From: Roseibium aggregatum
GTDB lineage: Bacteria; Pseudomonadota; Alphaproteobacteria; Rhizobiales; Stappiaceae
Direction of reading: 5' to 3'
Assembly (NCBI RefSeq): GCF_014692675.1
Contig: NZ_JABFCZ010000024.1
Location: forward strand, 1-64,000
DNA length: 64,000 bases
Under the pieces are notes generated by a model. The model ran no database searches, was not told the origin of the DNA, and was given only the letters and a program-made list of their open reading frames with translations. The translations under genes were made by a program, and so were the position numbers. Of this stretch, positions 8,792-16,812 are shown in pieces; positions within the stretch are counted from its first letter, which is position 1; every line of letters begins with the position of its first letter.

Positions 8792-8840
8792 GGCGGCCGG
8801 GCGTCCTTTTTCGCCGACCCGGCTGCCATTCGAATTTTTA
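8792..8840 (+). terminator. Probable terminator of the lacI-type gene
   Basis: GGCGGCCGGG (8792-8801) pairs with CCCGGCTGCC (8818-8827, one G-U pair) and is followed by a T-containing stretch ending in ATTTTTA. It lies 22 bp beyond the stop codon and just before operator copy 4. Confidence 0.55.
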
Positions 8841-8849
8841 TTGCAAAAT

Positions 8850-8865
8850 ATGCAATCGTTTGCAT
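8850..8865. promoter_or_regulatory. LacI-family operator, copy 4
   Basis: ATGCAATCGTTTGCAT with core GCAATCGTTTGC at 8852-8863, about 85 bp upstream of the amidohydrolase ATG (8950) and downstream of the regulator's terminator. It makes the amidohydrolase a separately transcribed member of the regulon. Confidence 0.8.
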
Positions 8866-8949
8866 ACATTATGGGTAATCGCCTGCTTCTGAAGACCGGT
8901 ATCCCGACATTGGAATCAGGCAGAACATATCGGCTGGGGAGGCCTGCGC

Positions 8950-9924
8950 ATGAACGGTTGGACAAACGGTTCCGGCATAATCGCACTGGAAGAACACTTC
9001 ATGCATCCGGCGCTTTCACAGCATTTCGGCCCGGCCGCAGATCCGCCGTCCAACGTTAGGGCCCGCCTTTATGATTTTGCCGGAATACGGATTGAGGAGA
9101 TGGATGCGGCCGGCATCGATATGCAGGTCCTGTCACACCAGTCTCCTGGCAGCCAGCGGCTGTCCGACGATGTCGCTGTCGAGGCCTGCAGGTCCGTCAA
9201 CGATGCGCTCGCCACCGTGATCCGCGAAGCGCCGGACCGTTTTGCCGGCTTTGCCATGATCCCGACCATGCTGCCGCAGGCGGCCGCAGACGAGTTGACC
9301 CGCGCGGTGGAAGAACTCGGCTTGAAGGGGGCCATGATCCACGGACTGAGCCGTGGCAGGTTCACCGATGCGGAGGACTTCTGGCCGATATACAAAAAAG
9401 CGGCCGAACTCGATGTCCCGATCTACCTGCACCCTGCCCTTCCGGACAAAACCGTTACCGAAAGCTACTATGCCCCTTATGACAAAACCCATCCGGCGCT
9501 GGTAAAGGCGGCCTGGGGGTTTGGCGTGGAAACGGGCACCCAGGCGGTCCGGCTGATCCTGAGCGGCGTCTTTGAAAAAGTTCCGGACCTGAAAATTGTC
9601 CTCGGACATCTCGGGGAAGCGATACCGTTCCTGCTGCCGAGGATCGACGAAGCGCTATCGCGGCAGGAAAACACCTCTGCATCCTTTGCAGATGTCTTCC
9701 GGAACAATTTCCACATCACGACGAGCGGGTTCTTCTCCGATGCAGCCCTTCAATGTTGTCTGGAGACGATGGGCCCCGATCACATCCTGTTCGCGGTCGA
9801 TTGGCCGTATGTCTCCAATACCGACGGCGTGAACTGGCTTAAAAACAGTCCGATCGACGGTGATGTGAAATCTGCGATATTTCAGGGAAACGCGAAAAAG
9901 CTGCTTAGGGTCAGGACCCATTAA
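8950..9924 (+). CDS. Amidohydrolase-family (ACMSD / resorcylate-decarboxylase-like) enzyme
   Basis: A 324-residue metal-dependent TIM-barrel enzyme. The metal motif E-x-H occurs in ALEEHF (Glu14, His16), a further histidine in IYLHPAL (about residue 160) and the catalytic aspartate in FAVDWPY (about residue 285), as in aminocarboxymuconate-semialdehyde, gamma-resorcylate and 5-carboxyvanillate decarboxylases. It would remove CO2 from an aromatic or muconate-like acid. The ATG at 8950 has GGGGAGG eight bases upstream. The final codons are altered by a small insertion: the frame now ends LLRVRTH, but removing the element restores LLRL and stop. This decarboxylase and the intradiol dioxygenase at 14.4 kb would fit a resorcylate-to-hydroxyquinol route, which is inference only. 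Confidence 0.85.
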   Translation: MNGWTNGSGIIALEEHFMHPALSQHFGPAADPPSNVRARLYDFAGIRIEEMDAAGIDMQVLSHQSPGSQRLSDDVAVEACRSVNDALATVIREAPDRFAGFAMIPTMLPQAAADELTRAVEELGLKGAMIHGLSRGRFTDAEDFWPIYKKAAELDVPIYLHPALPDKTVTESYYAPYDKTHPALVKAAWGFGVETGTQAVRLILSGVFEKVPDLKIVLGHLGEAIPFLLPRIDEALSRQENTSASFADVFRNNFHITTSGFFSDAALQCCLETMGPDHILFAVDWPYVSNTDGVNWLKNSPIDGDVKSAIFQGNAKKLLRVRTH

Positions 9925-10171
9925 TTTTGCGCATTCTGTTTGCCTGGGAAGGTTGGAATGAGCGTAAGAACGAGCGCAGGACAGGTTGGTCCTATCCAAG
10001 CTCGATTTTGCGGTCAGGCCGGCCTTCCCTGACAAACCCGAAGGGCGGGGTGTCTTTGTCCCCTGACGGCGTTAGAGACCCTTGAAAACCGAATGGTTTC
10101 CTGCGGATCTCTGCCTTGTCAGCAAACAAATCCTCTCCCGCAGAATGTGTAAAATTAATGGGTCCTGACCC
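9908..10171. mobile_element. 264-bp MITE-like element with terminal inverted repeats and TA duplication
   Basis: The ends 9908-9928 and 10151-10171 are perfect 21-bp inverted repeats starting GGGTCAGGACCCATTAAT; they extend to 31 bp (9908-9938 and 10141-10171) with two mismatches. A TA dinucleotide flanks each side (9906-9907 and 10172-10173), as expected for IS630/Tc1-mariner-type transposition. No transposase could fit and no open frame is evident, so this is a non-autonomous element that needs a transposase from elsewhere. It inserted inside the 3' end of the amidohydrolase gene. Confidence 0.85.
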
Positions 10172-10216
10172 TAGGCTCTGACGAAAGGAAAAAGGCTTCC
10201 CGCCTTATATTTGTGT

Positions 10217-10272
10217 CCCGGCCGCAAACTTATCACGCGCAGACAGCTTGCCTGCCGCGTGCTGCGGCCGGG
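10217..10272. other. Large stem-loop between convergent genes
   Basis: CCCGGCCGCA (10217-10226) and TGCGGCCGGG (10263-10272) are perfect inverted repeats with a partly complementary 36-base interior. It lies between the plus-strand amidohydrolase and the minus-strand coiled-coil gene and may serve as a bidirectional 3'-end structure, although neither side has a clear T-run. Confidence 0.5.
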
Positions 10273-10285
10273 CCGTCAATGCTTT

Positions 10286-10582
10286 TCAGACGTCCGGTCT
10301 GGAATATTTCATAACCCAACGATCCAGGGATTCGTACAGGGCATCCATGTCCTTCTGCATCTCTTCATGCGCCAGAGACCAGTTTTCCGCATGTTCCTCG
10401 GTCGCATCTTTCAGCTTCTGTGCAATGTCCTGATGCATTTTTTCAAGGACCACCAGCTCCCCGGCCGCCTCAACCTTGTGGGAGGGCGAATCTTCGGCCA
10501 ACTTTTTCTTGGCCCGGTCGATCTCGGCTTCGAGAGACTGCAGCCGTTCTTCGAGATGTTTCGGATAAGTTTCCTGGGTCAT
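10286..10582 (-). CDS. Small coiled-coil protein of unknown function
   Basis: A 98-residue, strongly charged, almost entirely helical protein. Heptad-like spacing of leucines with Glu/Lys (EERLQSLEAEIDRAKKKLAEDSP and VVLEKMHQDIAQKLKDATEE) predicts a coiled coil over residues about 8-75. It has no signal peptide, membrane segment or cysteine. AAGGA lies about nine bases before the ATG, supporting translation. I do not recognise a named family. It stands alone between the MITE region and the binding-protein gene, so context gives no function. Confidence 0.7.
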   Translation of the reverse strand: MTQETYPKHLEERLQSLEAEIDRAKKKLAEDSPSHKVEAAGELVVLEKMHQDIAQKLKDATEEHAENWSLAHEEMQKDMDALYESLDRWVMKYSRPDV

Positions 10583-10752
10583 CTATTCCGTCCTTTACAA
10601 GCTCAGGCCTCGGTGGCGACCAATTTGAATGTATGGCCACCTGCTTTCAAGCGGACATTCGCAGGCGGCGCCGTATCGCTCATTGATGCAACGCAAAGGA
10701 TCATTCGTTCTGTAAACACGTCACTGAGACGGCTCGTCCCGAACCGCCGGAA

Positions 10753-10779
10753 TGCGGAGTGGCGCAAGGCCACTCCGCA
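10753..10779 (-). terminator. Probable terminator after orphan binding-protein gene
   Basis: TGCGGAGTGGC (10753-10763) pairs perfectly with GCCACTCCGCA (10769-10779) around a five-base loop, 17 bp after the stop at 10797. The following T-stretch on the minus strand is short (TTCC), so termination may be Rho-assisted. Confidence 0.6.
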
Positions 10780-10796
10780 CAACCCCGAGCCTGGCC

Positions 10797-11756
10797 TCAA
10801 TGGACGATTTCGTCCCAGCTCGGGCAGTTCCGCTCTTCGAGCGGCACTTTCCAGGGCCCAAGGTTGGTCTTGTCGATCAGCACTGAAGGCACGGTAATAT
10901 CCGCCGGTACGGTTTCGCCTTTCAGATGCATCAGCCCGGCACGAGCTGCCGTGCAGGCGATCTTGAAGGCGCTGAATTCGACCGTTGCAAGCATGGTCCC
11001 GTCCTCGATCATGCGGATGGCCCCGTCGAGGCCGTTTGCACCGACGAGTTTGGCGCTGCGGCCCGCCTCGTTAAGAGCATCGAATGCGCCATAAACCATG
11101 ACGTCGTTGGCGGCCCAGATGCCATCGATCTCCGGATATTTCTTGAGCGCAGCCACCGTCACCTCATGGGCGGCAGGTTTCTGGTACATGCCGGTGACGA
11201 TATCCAGGACCTCGATACCCGGGAATTCGGCTGCGGCGTCTTTCATCCCGGCAACGCGGTTGCGGCTGGTCGGAGCCGCCGGGTTTCCTTCAATCGCCAG
11301 CACCTTGCCCTTGCCGTCCATGCCTTCGAAAAGCGCCTTGGCTCCGTTGTACCCGACGGCATGATCGTCCGACCCCACATGGGCCACGAAAGTTCCCTGC
11401 AGCCTGTTGATGAAGGAGACGACAGGAATACCGGCGTCGGCGAATTTCTTCGCATCCTCCACCATGGCCTTGTCGTCGACAGGGACGAAAATGACCAGGT
11501 CCGGCTTTTCTTTCAGCGCCTCGATAACCAGGGCCTTCTGCTGATCCACATTGTCCGGTTTTTCAGGCACGAAATGCATCGTGCGCGCACCTTCCTCCTT
11601 CGCAACGAGATCGACGCCCCGGCGCGCTGCCGCATAGGCAGGATTCGTATTGTTCTTGGTGAAGACTGCAATCAGGGGACCGTCGGCAAAGGCCGCACCA
11701 GGCAATAGCAAGCTCCCCGCCGCGACGATTGCCGCGGCCGCCAGTATCGTTCTCAT
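10797..11756 (-). CDS. Orphan sugar-type (RbsB-like) periplasmic binding protein
   Basis: A 319-residue secreted protein. I start it at 11756, where GGAGG precedes the ATG and a clear signal peptide follows (MRTILAAAAIVAAGSLLLPG, cleaved near AFADGP). The mature protein begins with PLIAVFTKNNTNPAYAAARRGV and contains the effector-fold landmarks VIFVPVDD, IPVVSFINRL and GIWAANDVM, which fit cluster B binding proteins for sugars, autoinducer-2 or related small polar molecules. No permease or ATPase gene lies next to it. It may serve a remote transporter or a sensor. It is divergent from the CoxL-like gene. Confidence 0.85.
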   Translation of the reverse strand: MRTILAAAAIVAAGSLLLPGAAFADGPLIAVFTKNNTNPAYAAARRGVDLVAKEEGARTMHFVPEKPDNVDQQKALVIEALKEKPDLVIFVPVDDKAMVEDAKKFADAGIPVVSFINRLQGTFVAHVGSDDHAVGYNGAKALFEGMDGKGKVLAIEGNPAAPTSRNRVAGMKDAAAEFPGIEVLDIVTGMYQKPAAHEVTVAALKKYPEIDGIWAANDVMVYGAFDALNEAGRSAKLVGANGLDGAIRMIEDGTMLATVEFSAFKIACTAARAGLMHLKGETVPADITVPSVLIDKTNLGPWKVPLEERNCPSWDEIVH

Positions 11757-12068
11757 GTTTTTTCTTTCCTCCACTTGTGACCATGCTTCCGCCTTCATCG
11801 GCGTTATTCCCTGAATAGGGGCACGGTCCTTTTGCCGCGACCGATTGCTTGCCGGTATCGCGGCTTTTCACGCAGAAGAGATTAGGTGGCGGCAGATCAA
11901 AGGAAAAATATCAAATACCGAAGGCTCCATAAGTCAGCCTTATAAGCAGGCTCCCCATAATCAGGATCCACAGTGGGACGGTTTAAAATTTGAAATACCT
12001 GGTACGAACCGATTGACCTGCGGCTGCCGTTGATTACTCTCCGCCATGTATACATTTGGGAGGGATAA
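11757..12068. other. Divergent intergenic region, AT-rich
   Basis: These 312 bases separate the orphan binding protein (minus) from the CoxL-like gene (plus) and are clearly more AT-rich than the flanks between about 11,880 and 12,060. They contain AAGGCT...AGCCTT in inverted orientation (about 11,920-11,943). GGGAGGGATAA immediately before 12069 is the ribosome site of the CoxL-like gene. I see no gene in it; it presumably holds two divergent promoters. Confidence 0.5.
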
Positions 12069-14375
12069 ATGAAATACGGCATCGGTCAATCGGTTACGCG
12101 CAAGGAAGATCAGCGCTTTCTGACCGGACAAGGGCTTTATGTCGACGACATCAAGGATGCCTCCAAGCTCCATGCCTATGTGGTCCGCTCGCCTCTCGCC
12201 CATGCAAATATCCGTTCCATCGACGTCGAGGCCGCCAAGGCGGCCCCGGGGGTTCATGCGGTTCTGACCGGCGCCGACTACGAGGCGGACGGCATCGGCG
12301 GAATTTCCTGCCACACGATCTTTCCCGGCGTCCATCAGAACGTCAAAACGGCCCCTTTTGCGGCCCTTGCCAAGGACAAGGTCCTCTATGCCGGCATGGC
12401 CGTTGCCGTCGTGATTGCCGATAGCCGTATCCTTGCCCAGGATGCCGCCGAGCTGGTGGACGTCGATTACGACGAATTGCCGGTGGTAACCGATATCCCG
12501 TCGGCCCTTGCCGACGGCGCCCCTGCCATCTGGGACAGTGCGCCGGACAATGTGGCCTTTCATATCGCGCTCGGCGATGAAGCCGCGACAAAGGCCGCCA
12601 TAGATGCAGCAGCCCATGTCACCCGGCTCACGCTGCACAACAATCGCCTGTCGGCCAACGCTCTCGAGCCGCGCGGAACGACCTGCAGCTACGACGCACG
12701 TGATGCCCGCGTGACCGTGCAGACCTCGACCCAGTCGCCCCATGCCGTCCGCGCCGAAATCGCAGGCGTGCTCGGCCTGGCACAGACCCAGGTCCGCGTC
12801 CTTGCCAAGGACGTCGGCGGCGGCTTCGGCATGAAGGGCGCCGTTTATCCGGAGGACGTGCTGGTTGCCTGGGCGGCGAAGAAGCTGCACCGCACCGTCT
12901 GCTGGCAGGCCGACCGGTCCGAATCCCTTCTGGCCGACTATCACGGCCGCGACCAGCTGGTCGAAGCCGAACTGGCGCTGGATGCAAACGGCAAGATAAC
13001 GGCGCTTCGTGTTTCCAGCGACTACAATGCCGGGGCCTTCCTCGCCACCGGCGGCGGCGTATCCGCCATGTTCGCGGCCACGCTTGCGACCGGCTGCTAC
13101 CATGTGCCCGCGGCTTACGCCCTCTCGCGCGCGATCTACACCAATACGTCGCCGACCCAGCCCTACCGCGGCGCCGGCCGTCCCGAAGCGTCCTATCTGA
13201 TCGAACGGCTCATGGACAAGGCGGCCCGGGAAACGGGCCGCGACCGGATCGAGATCCGGAAACTGAACATGGTGACGCCGGAGCAGATGCCCTATCAGAC
13301 ACCGCTCCTCTACAAGATCGATACCGGCAACTACGGCGCCGTTGTCGACAAGGCACTGGACGTCAGCGACTGGGCCTCCATGGACCGGCGCAAAGCGGAT
13401 TCAGCCAAAAACGGCAAACTGCGCGGCGTCGGCATTGCGCTCCACATGGAAAATGCCGGACTGGTCAATGAATCCATGGAAATCCGCTTTGATCCGGGCG
13501 GAAGCGTGACTGTGCTTGCCGGCACCTTCTCGCACGGTCAGGGCCATGAAACGGTCTATGCCCAGATGGTCTCCGATTGGCTCGGCGTGCCGTTTGACAG
13601 CATCCGGGTCCTGCAGGGCGATACCGACGCCGTTTCCTTCGGGCGCGGCACGGTCGCGTCCCGTTCCATGATCAACGGCGGCGGGTCGCTCAAGATCGCG
13701 GCCGACAAGGTGATCGACAGGGCGCGCGCCATTGCCGGCCATCTGCTGGAAGCAAGCGCGGACGATGTCGTGTTCGAGGCCGGCGAACTGAAGGTTGCCG
13801 GAACGGACAAGAAAATGCCGATCCAGAAGGTGGCGGCCATGTCGTTCCTGCCGATCCTGCCGCCGGAACTTGGCATCGGGCTGTCCGGTGAAGGCGATTT
13901 CCTGCTGCAGGGCTTCACCTTCCCGAACGGCTGCCAGATCGCGGAAGTCGAAGTTGATCCGGAAACAGGCGACATCGACGTGCTGCAGATCGTCTCCGTC
14001 GATGACGTCGGCACCGTCATCAACCCCATGCTGCTCGAAGGCCAGATGGTCGGCGGTATCGCGCAAGGGCTGGGCCAGGCGCTGATGGAAGACGTGATCT
14101 ATGACGAGACGGGCCAGCTCACCAGCGGCAGCTTCATGGATTATGCCATGCCGCGGGCGACCGACATGCCGCCGATCAATTTCTCCACCCTGAGCACACC
14201 GACGGACACCAACCCGCTCGGTGTCAAGGGCGCGGGCGAAGCCGGCACGGTCGGGGCAACGCCGGCGATTATCTCAGCAGTGCTCGACGCGCTGGCGCCT
14301 GTCGGTGTGGAGGACATTACCCTGCCGGCGACGCCCCACAAGGTCTGGAGTACCATTGCGGAGGCTTCTTCTTGA
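12069..14375 (+). CDS. Xanthine-dehydrogenase-family molybdopterin subunit (CoxL-like, form II)
   Basis: A 768-residue large subunit of a molybdenum hydroxylase. Domain 1 (residues about 15-130) has GQGLYVDDI and the VVRSPLAHANI segment. The cofactor-binding half contains DVGGGFGMKG (about 250-260), PYRGAGRPEAS (about 363-373) and GVKGAGEAG (about 725), whose glutamate is the expected catalytic base. The AYRGAGR-type loop instead of AYxCSFR means it is not a true CO dehydrogenase but a form II relative, typically acting on N-heterocycles, aldehydes or aromatic acids. No FAD (CoxM) or [2Fe-2S] (CoxS) subunit gene lies beside it, so partner subunits must be encoded elsewhere. The dioxygenase gene follows 63 bp downstream. 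Confidence 0.88.
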   Translation: MKYGIGQSVTRKEDQRFLTGQGLYVDDIKDASKLHAYVVRSPLAHANIRSIDVEAAKAAPGVHAVLTGADYEADGIGGISCHTIFPGVHQNVKTAPFAALAKDKVLYAGMAVAVVIADSRILAQDAAELVDVDYDELPVVTDIPSALADGAPAIWDSAPDNVAFHIALGDEAATKAAIDAAAHVTRLTLHNNRLSANALEPRGTTCSYDARDARVTVQTSTQSPHAVRAEIAGVLGLAQTQVRVLAKDVGGGFGMKGAVYPEDVLVAWAAKKLHRTVCWQADRSESLLADYHGRDQLVEAELALDANGKITALRVSSDYNAGAFLATGGGVSAMFAATLATGCYHVPAAYALSRAIYTNTSPTQPYRGAGRPEASYLIERLMDKAARETGRDRIEIRKLNMVTPEQMPYQTPLLYKIDTGNYGAVVDKALDVSDWASMDRRKADSAKNGKLRGVGIALHMENAGLVNESMEIRFDPGGSVTVLAGTFSHGQGHETVYAQMVSDWLGVPFDSIRVLQGDTDAVSFGRGTVASRSMINGGGSLKIAADKVIDRARAIAGHLLEASADDVVFEAGELKVAGTDKKMPIQKVAAMSFLPILPPELGIGLSGEGDFLLQGFTFPNGCQIAEVEVDPETGDIDVLQIVSVDDVGTVINPMLLEGQMVGGIAQGLGQALMEDVIYDETGQLTSGSFMDYAMPRATDMPPINFSTLSTPTDTNPLGVKGAGEAGTVGATPAIISAVLDALAPVGVEDITLPATPHKVWSTIAEASS

Positions 14376-14400
14376 AGTTCCTCCTTATAGGATCAGCCCG

Positions 14401-14423
14401 ATCCGCTGACGGGAGCAGCGGAT
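14401..14423 (+). other. Hairpin between CoxL-like and dioxygenase genes
   Basis: ATCCGCTG (14401-14408) and CAGCGGAT (14416-14423) are perfect inverted repeats just before the GGGAGGAAG ribosome site of the dioxygenase gene. It may tune expression between the two cistrons. Confidence 0.5.
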
Positions 14424-14438
14424 GACCGGGAGGAAGGC

Positions 14439-15332
14439 ATGACCATAGAACGCCAGGAGCAAGTCACCGAGGCCGTGCTGAAGGTGATGGAACAGACCAC
14501 CGATCCGCGCATGCGCGAAATCATGGTCTCGCTGATCACCCATCTGCACGGCTTCATCCGGGACGTCCGGCTGACCGAGGAGGAATTCCGTCAGGCAACG
14601 TCGATCCTGAATGAATTCGGCAAGCTGACCACCGATACCCACAATGAAGCGGTGCTGATGGCCGGCTCTCTTGGCGTCTCCTCGCTCGTCTGCCTGCTCA
14701 ACAACGGCAACAACGGCGCGACCGAGACAACCCAGAACCTGCTCGGTCCCTTCTGGCGGCTGAATTCCCCCAGAACCGAAAACGACGCCTCGATCGTCCG
14801 CTCCGATACGCCGGGCGAGCCGATGCTCGTAACCTTCACCGTTACCGATCAGACCGGGTCCCCGATCGTGGGCGCCGAGGTGGATATCTGGCATTCGTCG
14901 CCGGTCGGTCTTTATGAAAACCAGGATCCGGACCAGGCGGACATGAACCTGCGCGGCAAGTTCACCACGGACGACAAGGGCGAGATCCGCTTCCGCTCGG
15001 TCCGGCCCGCCGGTTATCCGATCCCGACCGACGGGCTTGTCGGACGGCTGCTCGCCGCACAGAACCGCCATCCTTATCGACCGGCTCATGTCCATGCGCT
15101 GGCCTTCAAGGAAAGCTTCAAGACGCTGATCACCCAGATCTATGCCGACGACGATCCGCGACTGGAAACCGATGTCCAGTTCGGCGTAACCAGGGCGACA
15201 ACAGGACATTTCGTCCGCCATGACGATCGGCACCCCGACATCGCGGACCTGACCGGTCCCTGGTATTCCCTCGATCACACCCTGGTCATGGAACCTGGCG
15301 AAGCACGGCTGCCCCAGCCACCGATCAAGTGA
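14439..15332 (+). CDS. Intradiol ring-cleavage dioxygenase (hydroxyquinol/catechol 1,2-dioxygenase type)
   Basis: A 297-residue non-haem Fe(III) enzyme that opens a catechol-type ring between the hydroxyls. An N-terminal helical dimerisation domain (residues about 1-100) is followed by the beta-sandwich. The expected iron ligands are visible as tyrosine in SPVGLYENQ (about 164), tyrosine in RPAGYPIP (about 195) and two histidines in YRPAHVHAL (about 219 and 221). Length and the GLVGRLLAA segment fit the hydroxyquinol/chlorocatechol group rather than protocatechuate 3,4-dioxygenase. GGGAGGAAGGC precedes the ATG. Its 3' end overlaps the convergent cysG end by eight bases. Confidence 0.88.
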   Translation: MTIERQEQVTEAVLKVMEQTTDPRMREIMVSLITHLHGFIRDVRLTEEEFRQATSILNEFGKLTTDTHNEAVLMAGSLGVSSLVCLLNNGNNGATETTQNLLGPFWRLNSPRTENDASIVRSDTPGEPMLVTFTVTDQTGSPIVGAEVDIWHSSPVGLYENQDPDQADMNLRGKFTTDDKGEIRFRSVRPAGYPIPTDGLVGRLLAAQNRHPYRPAHVHALAFKESFKTLITQIYADDDPRLETDVQFGVTRATTGHFVRHDDRHPDIADLTGPWYSLDHTLVMEPGEARLPQPPIK

Positions 15333-16812
15333 GGGCTCCGGCCATTTTCAATTCGGAGGGCACCGCCTGCTGCACTTGCCGGAGCATGCCGAAGACAGGA
15401 CCAACCCCGATCAGGATGGGCGTGCCCGCCGGCAGGTCCTGAACGCCGGCTTCCAGATCTTTCAACCGACCTGACCACCGCGCCTCGTCGGAACGCGAAA
15501 TATTCGCCATCGCCACGACCGGGGTATTCGATGCCTTTCCCTCCGCGATCAGCCGCGCACTGATCCGCCCTGCCATGCGCGCTCCCATGTAGAATACGGT
15601 TGTCGTCGCCGGATCGGTGAGCCCGCTCCAGTCGACGGTTTCAGGCAACTCGCCTTTACTCGAATGGCCGGTCACGAAGCGAACCGACTGGGCATGATCG
15701 CGATGGGTCAAAGACACGCCGAGTTCGGCCGCCATGGCGGAGGCCGATGTTATGCCGGGCACGACGGAGACCGGAATGCCCTCGTCTTTCAGCCGTTCAA
15801 TCTCCTCGCCCGCCCGGCCGAAAACCATGGGATCACCGGATTTAAGGCGAACGACGTTTTTTCCGCTTCGGGCCAAGGAGACCATCATGTCGTTGATGTC
15901 TTCCTGACTGCAGCTCTGCCGTCCGCCCCGTTTGCCGACCAGCATGCGTTTGGCCTCGCGCCGGGCAAGCTCCAGGACTTCGTCGGAAACGAGGTCATCG
16001 AAAAGGATGACATCCGCTCCCTGCAAAGCCCGCACGGCCTTCAGCGTCAGATATTCCGCGCTGCCGGGACCGGCGCCAACCAGAGTGACCCGGCCCTGCC
16101 CGGCAGGTTGCGCACGCGCAACGGTTTCAACGAGGTCCGAGACCCTCCGATCATCCTCCGGCGCTTCGCGCCCGGAAAAAGCGAATTCCGTAAACCGTTC
16201 CCAGAACCGCCGCCGTTGTGATCCCGGTGCAAGCCGGTCCAAGACGGCGTTGCGCACACGCCCGGCCAGGCCGGCCCATCCCGCCAGACTGAGCGGCAGC
16301 AGCGTTTCGATCCGCCGGCGGATCGCCTGACCCAGGATCGGAGCAGCCCCGTTGGTCGAGATGCCGACGACGATCGGCGAGCGGTTGACGATGGAGCCGA
16401 ACTGGAACACGCAGAAAGCCGGTTTGTCGATCACATTGACCGGAACCCCGGCTGTTTTTGCAGCCTGGAAAAAGGCTTCCGCCTGCTTATCCGTTTCCGC
16501 GTCCGCGATTGCGAGCGCCATTCCTTCGAAATCGCCGGCATGCCACTCCTTCGCATGATGAACGAAAGATCCGCTGACGCTTCCCGTCAACAGGAGCTTT
16601 TCCATCGCCGGATCAAGGGTTTCCGAGTAGACATGAACCTCCGCCCCTGCCGCGCCCAGGAGTTCCGCCTTCCATGCGGCCGCATCCGTACCACCGGCCA
16701 CAATCACCTTTTTGCCCGCGAGCTGGAAAAAGACGGGCAAGGTTGCGAGCGCCTCCATTCGCGGAGCGCGACGGGAAGGTGTCACCTCAACCGGCTTTCG
16801 CGATGTCGTCAT
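15325..16812 (-). CDS. cysG: Sirohaem synthase (precorrin-2 dehydrogenase / uroporphyrinogen-III methyltransferase)
   Basis: A 495-residue bifunctional enzyme that makes the sirohaem needed by the nitrite reductase of the same operon. The N-terminal dehydrogenase/ferrochelatase domain starts LPVFFQLAGKKVIVAGGTDAAAWK (residues about 23-46), and the C-terminal methyltransferase domain starts VTLVGAGPGSAEYLTLKAVRAL with SGDPMVFGRAGEE and PGITSASAMAAELG. The open frame continues upstream into nasA. I chose the second of two adjacent ATGs (16812) because AAGGA lies seven bases before it. It overlaps the nasA end by 26 bases and is last in the cluster. Confidence 0.93.
   Translation of the reverse strand: MTTSRKPVEVTPSRRAPRMEALATLPVFFQLAGKKVIVAGGTDAAAWKAELLGAAGAEVHVYSETLDPAMEKLLLTGSVSGSFVHHAKEWHAGDFEGMALAIADAETDKQAEAFFQAAKTAGVPVNVIDKPAFCVFQFGSIVNRSPIVVGISTNGAAPILGQAIRRRIETLLPLSLAGWAGLAGRVRNAVLDRLAPGSQRRRFWERFTEFAFSGREAPEDDRRVSDLVETVARAQPAGQGRVTLVGAGPGSAEYLTLKAVRALQGADVILFDDLVSDEVLELARREAKRMLVGKRGGRQSCSQEDINDMMVSLARSGKNVVRLKSGDPMVFGRAGEEIERLKDEGIPVSVVPGITSASAMAAELGVSLTHRDHAQSVRFVTGHSSKGELPETVDWSGLTDPATTTVFYMGARMAGRISARLIAEGKASNTPVVAMANISRSDEARWSGRLKDLEAGVQDLPAGTPILIGVGPVFGMLRQVQQAVPSELKMAGALT

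Noticed and set aside
10603..10800. Short minus-strand frame ending VRLKAGGHTFKLVATEA
   Set aside because: No ribosome site before its possible starts, and it runs through the terminator hairpin of the binding-protein gene.
12069..14375. Aerobic CO dehydrogenase large subunit
   Set aside because: The active-site loop reads PYRGAGR rather than AYxCSFR, and the CoxM/CoxS genes are absent nearby.
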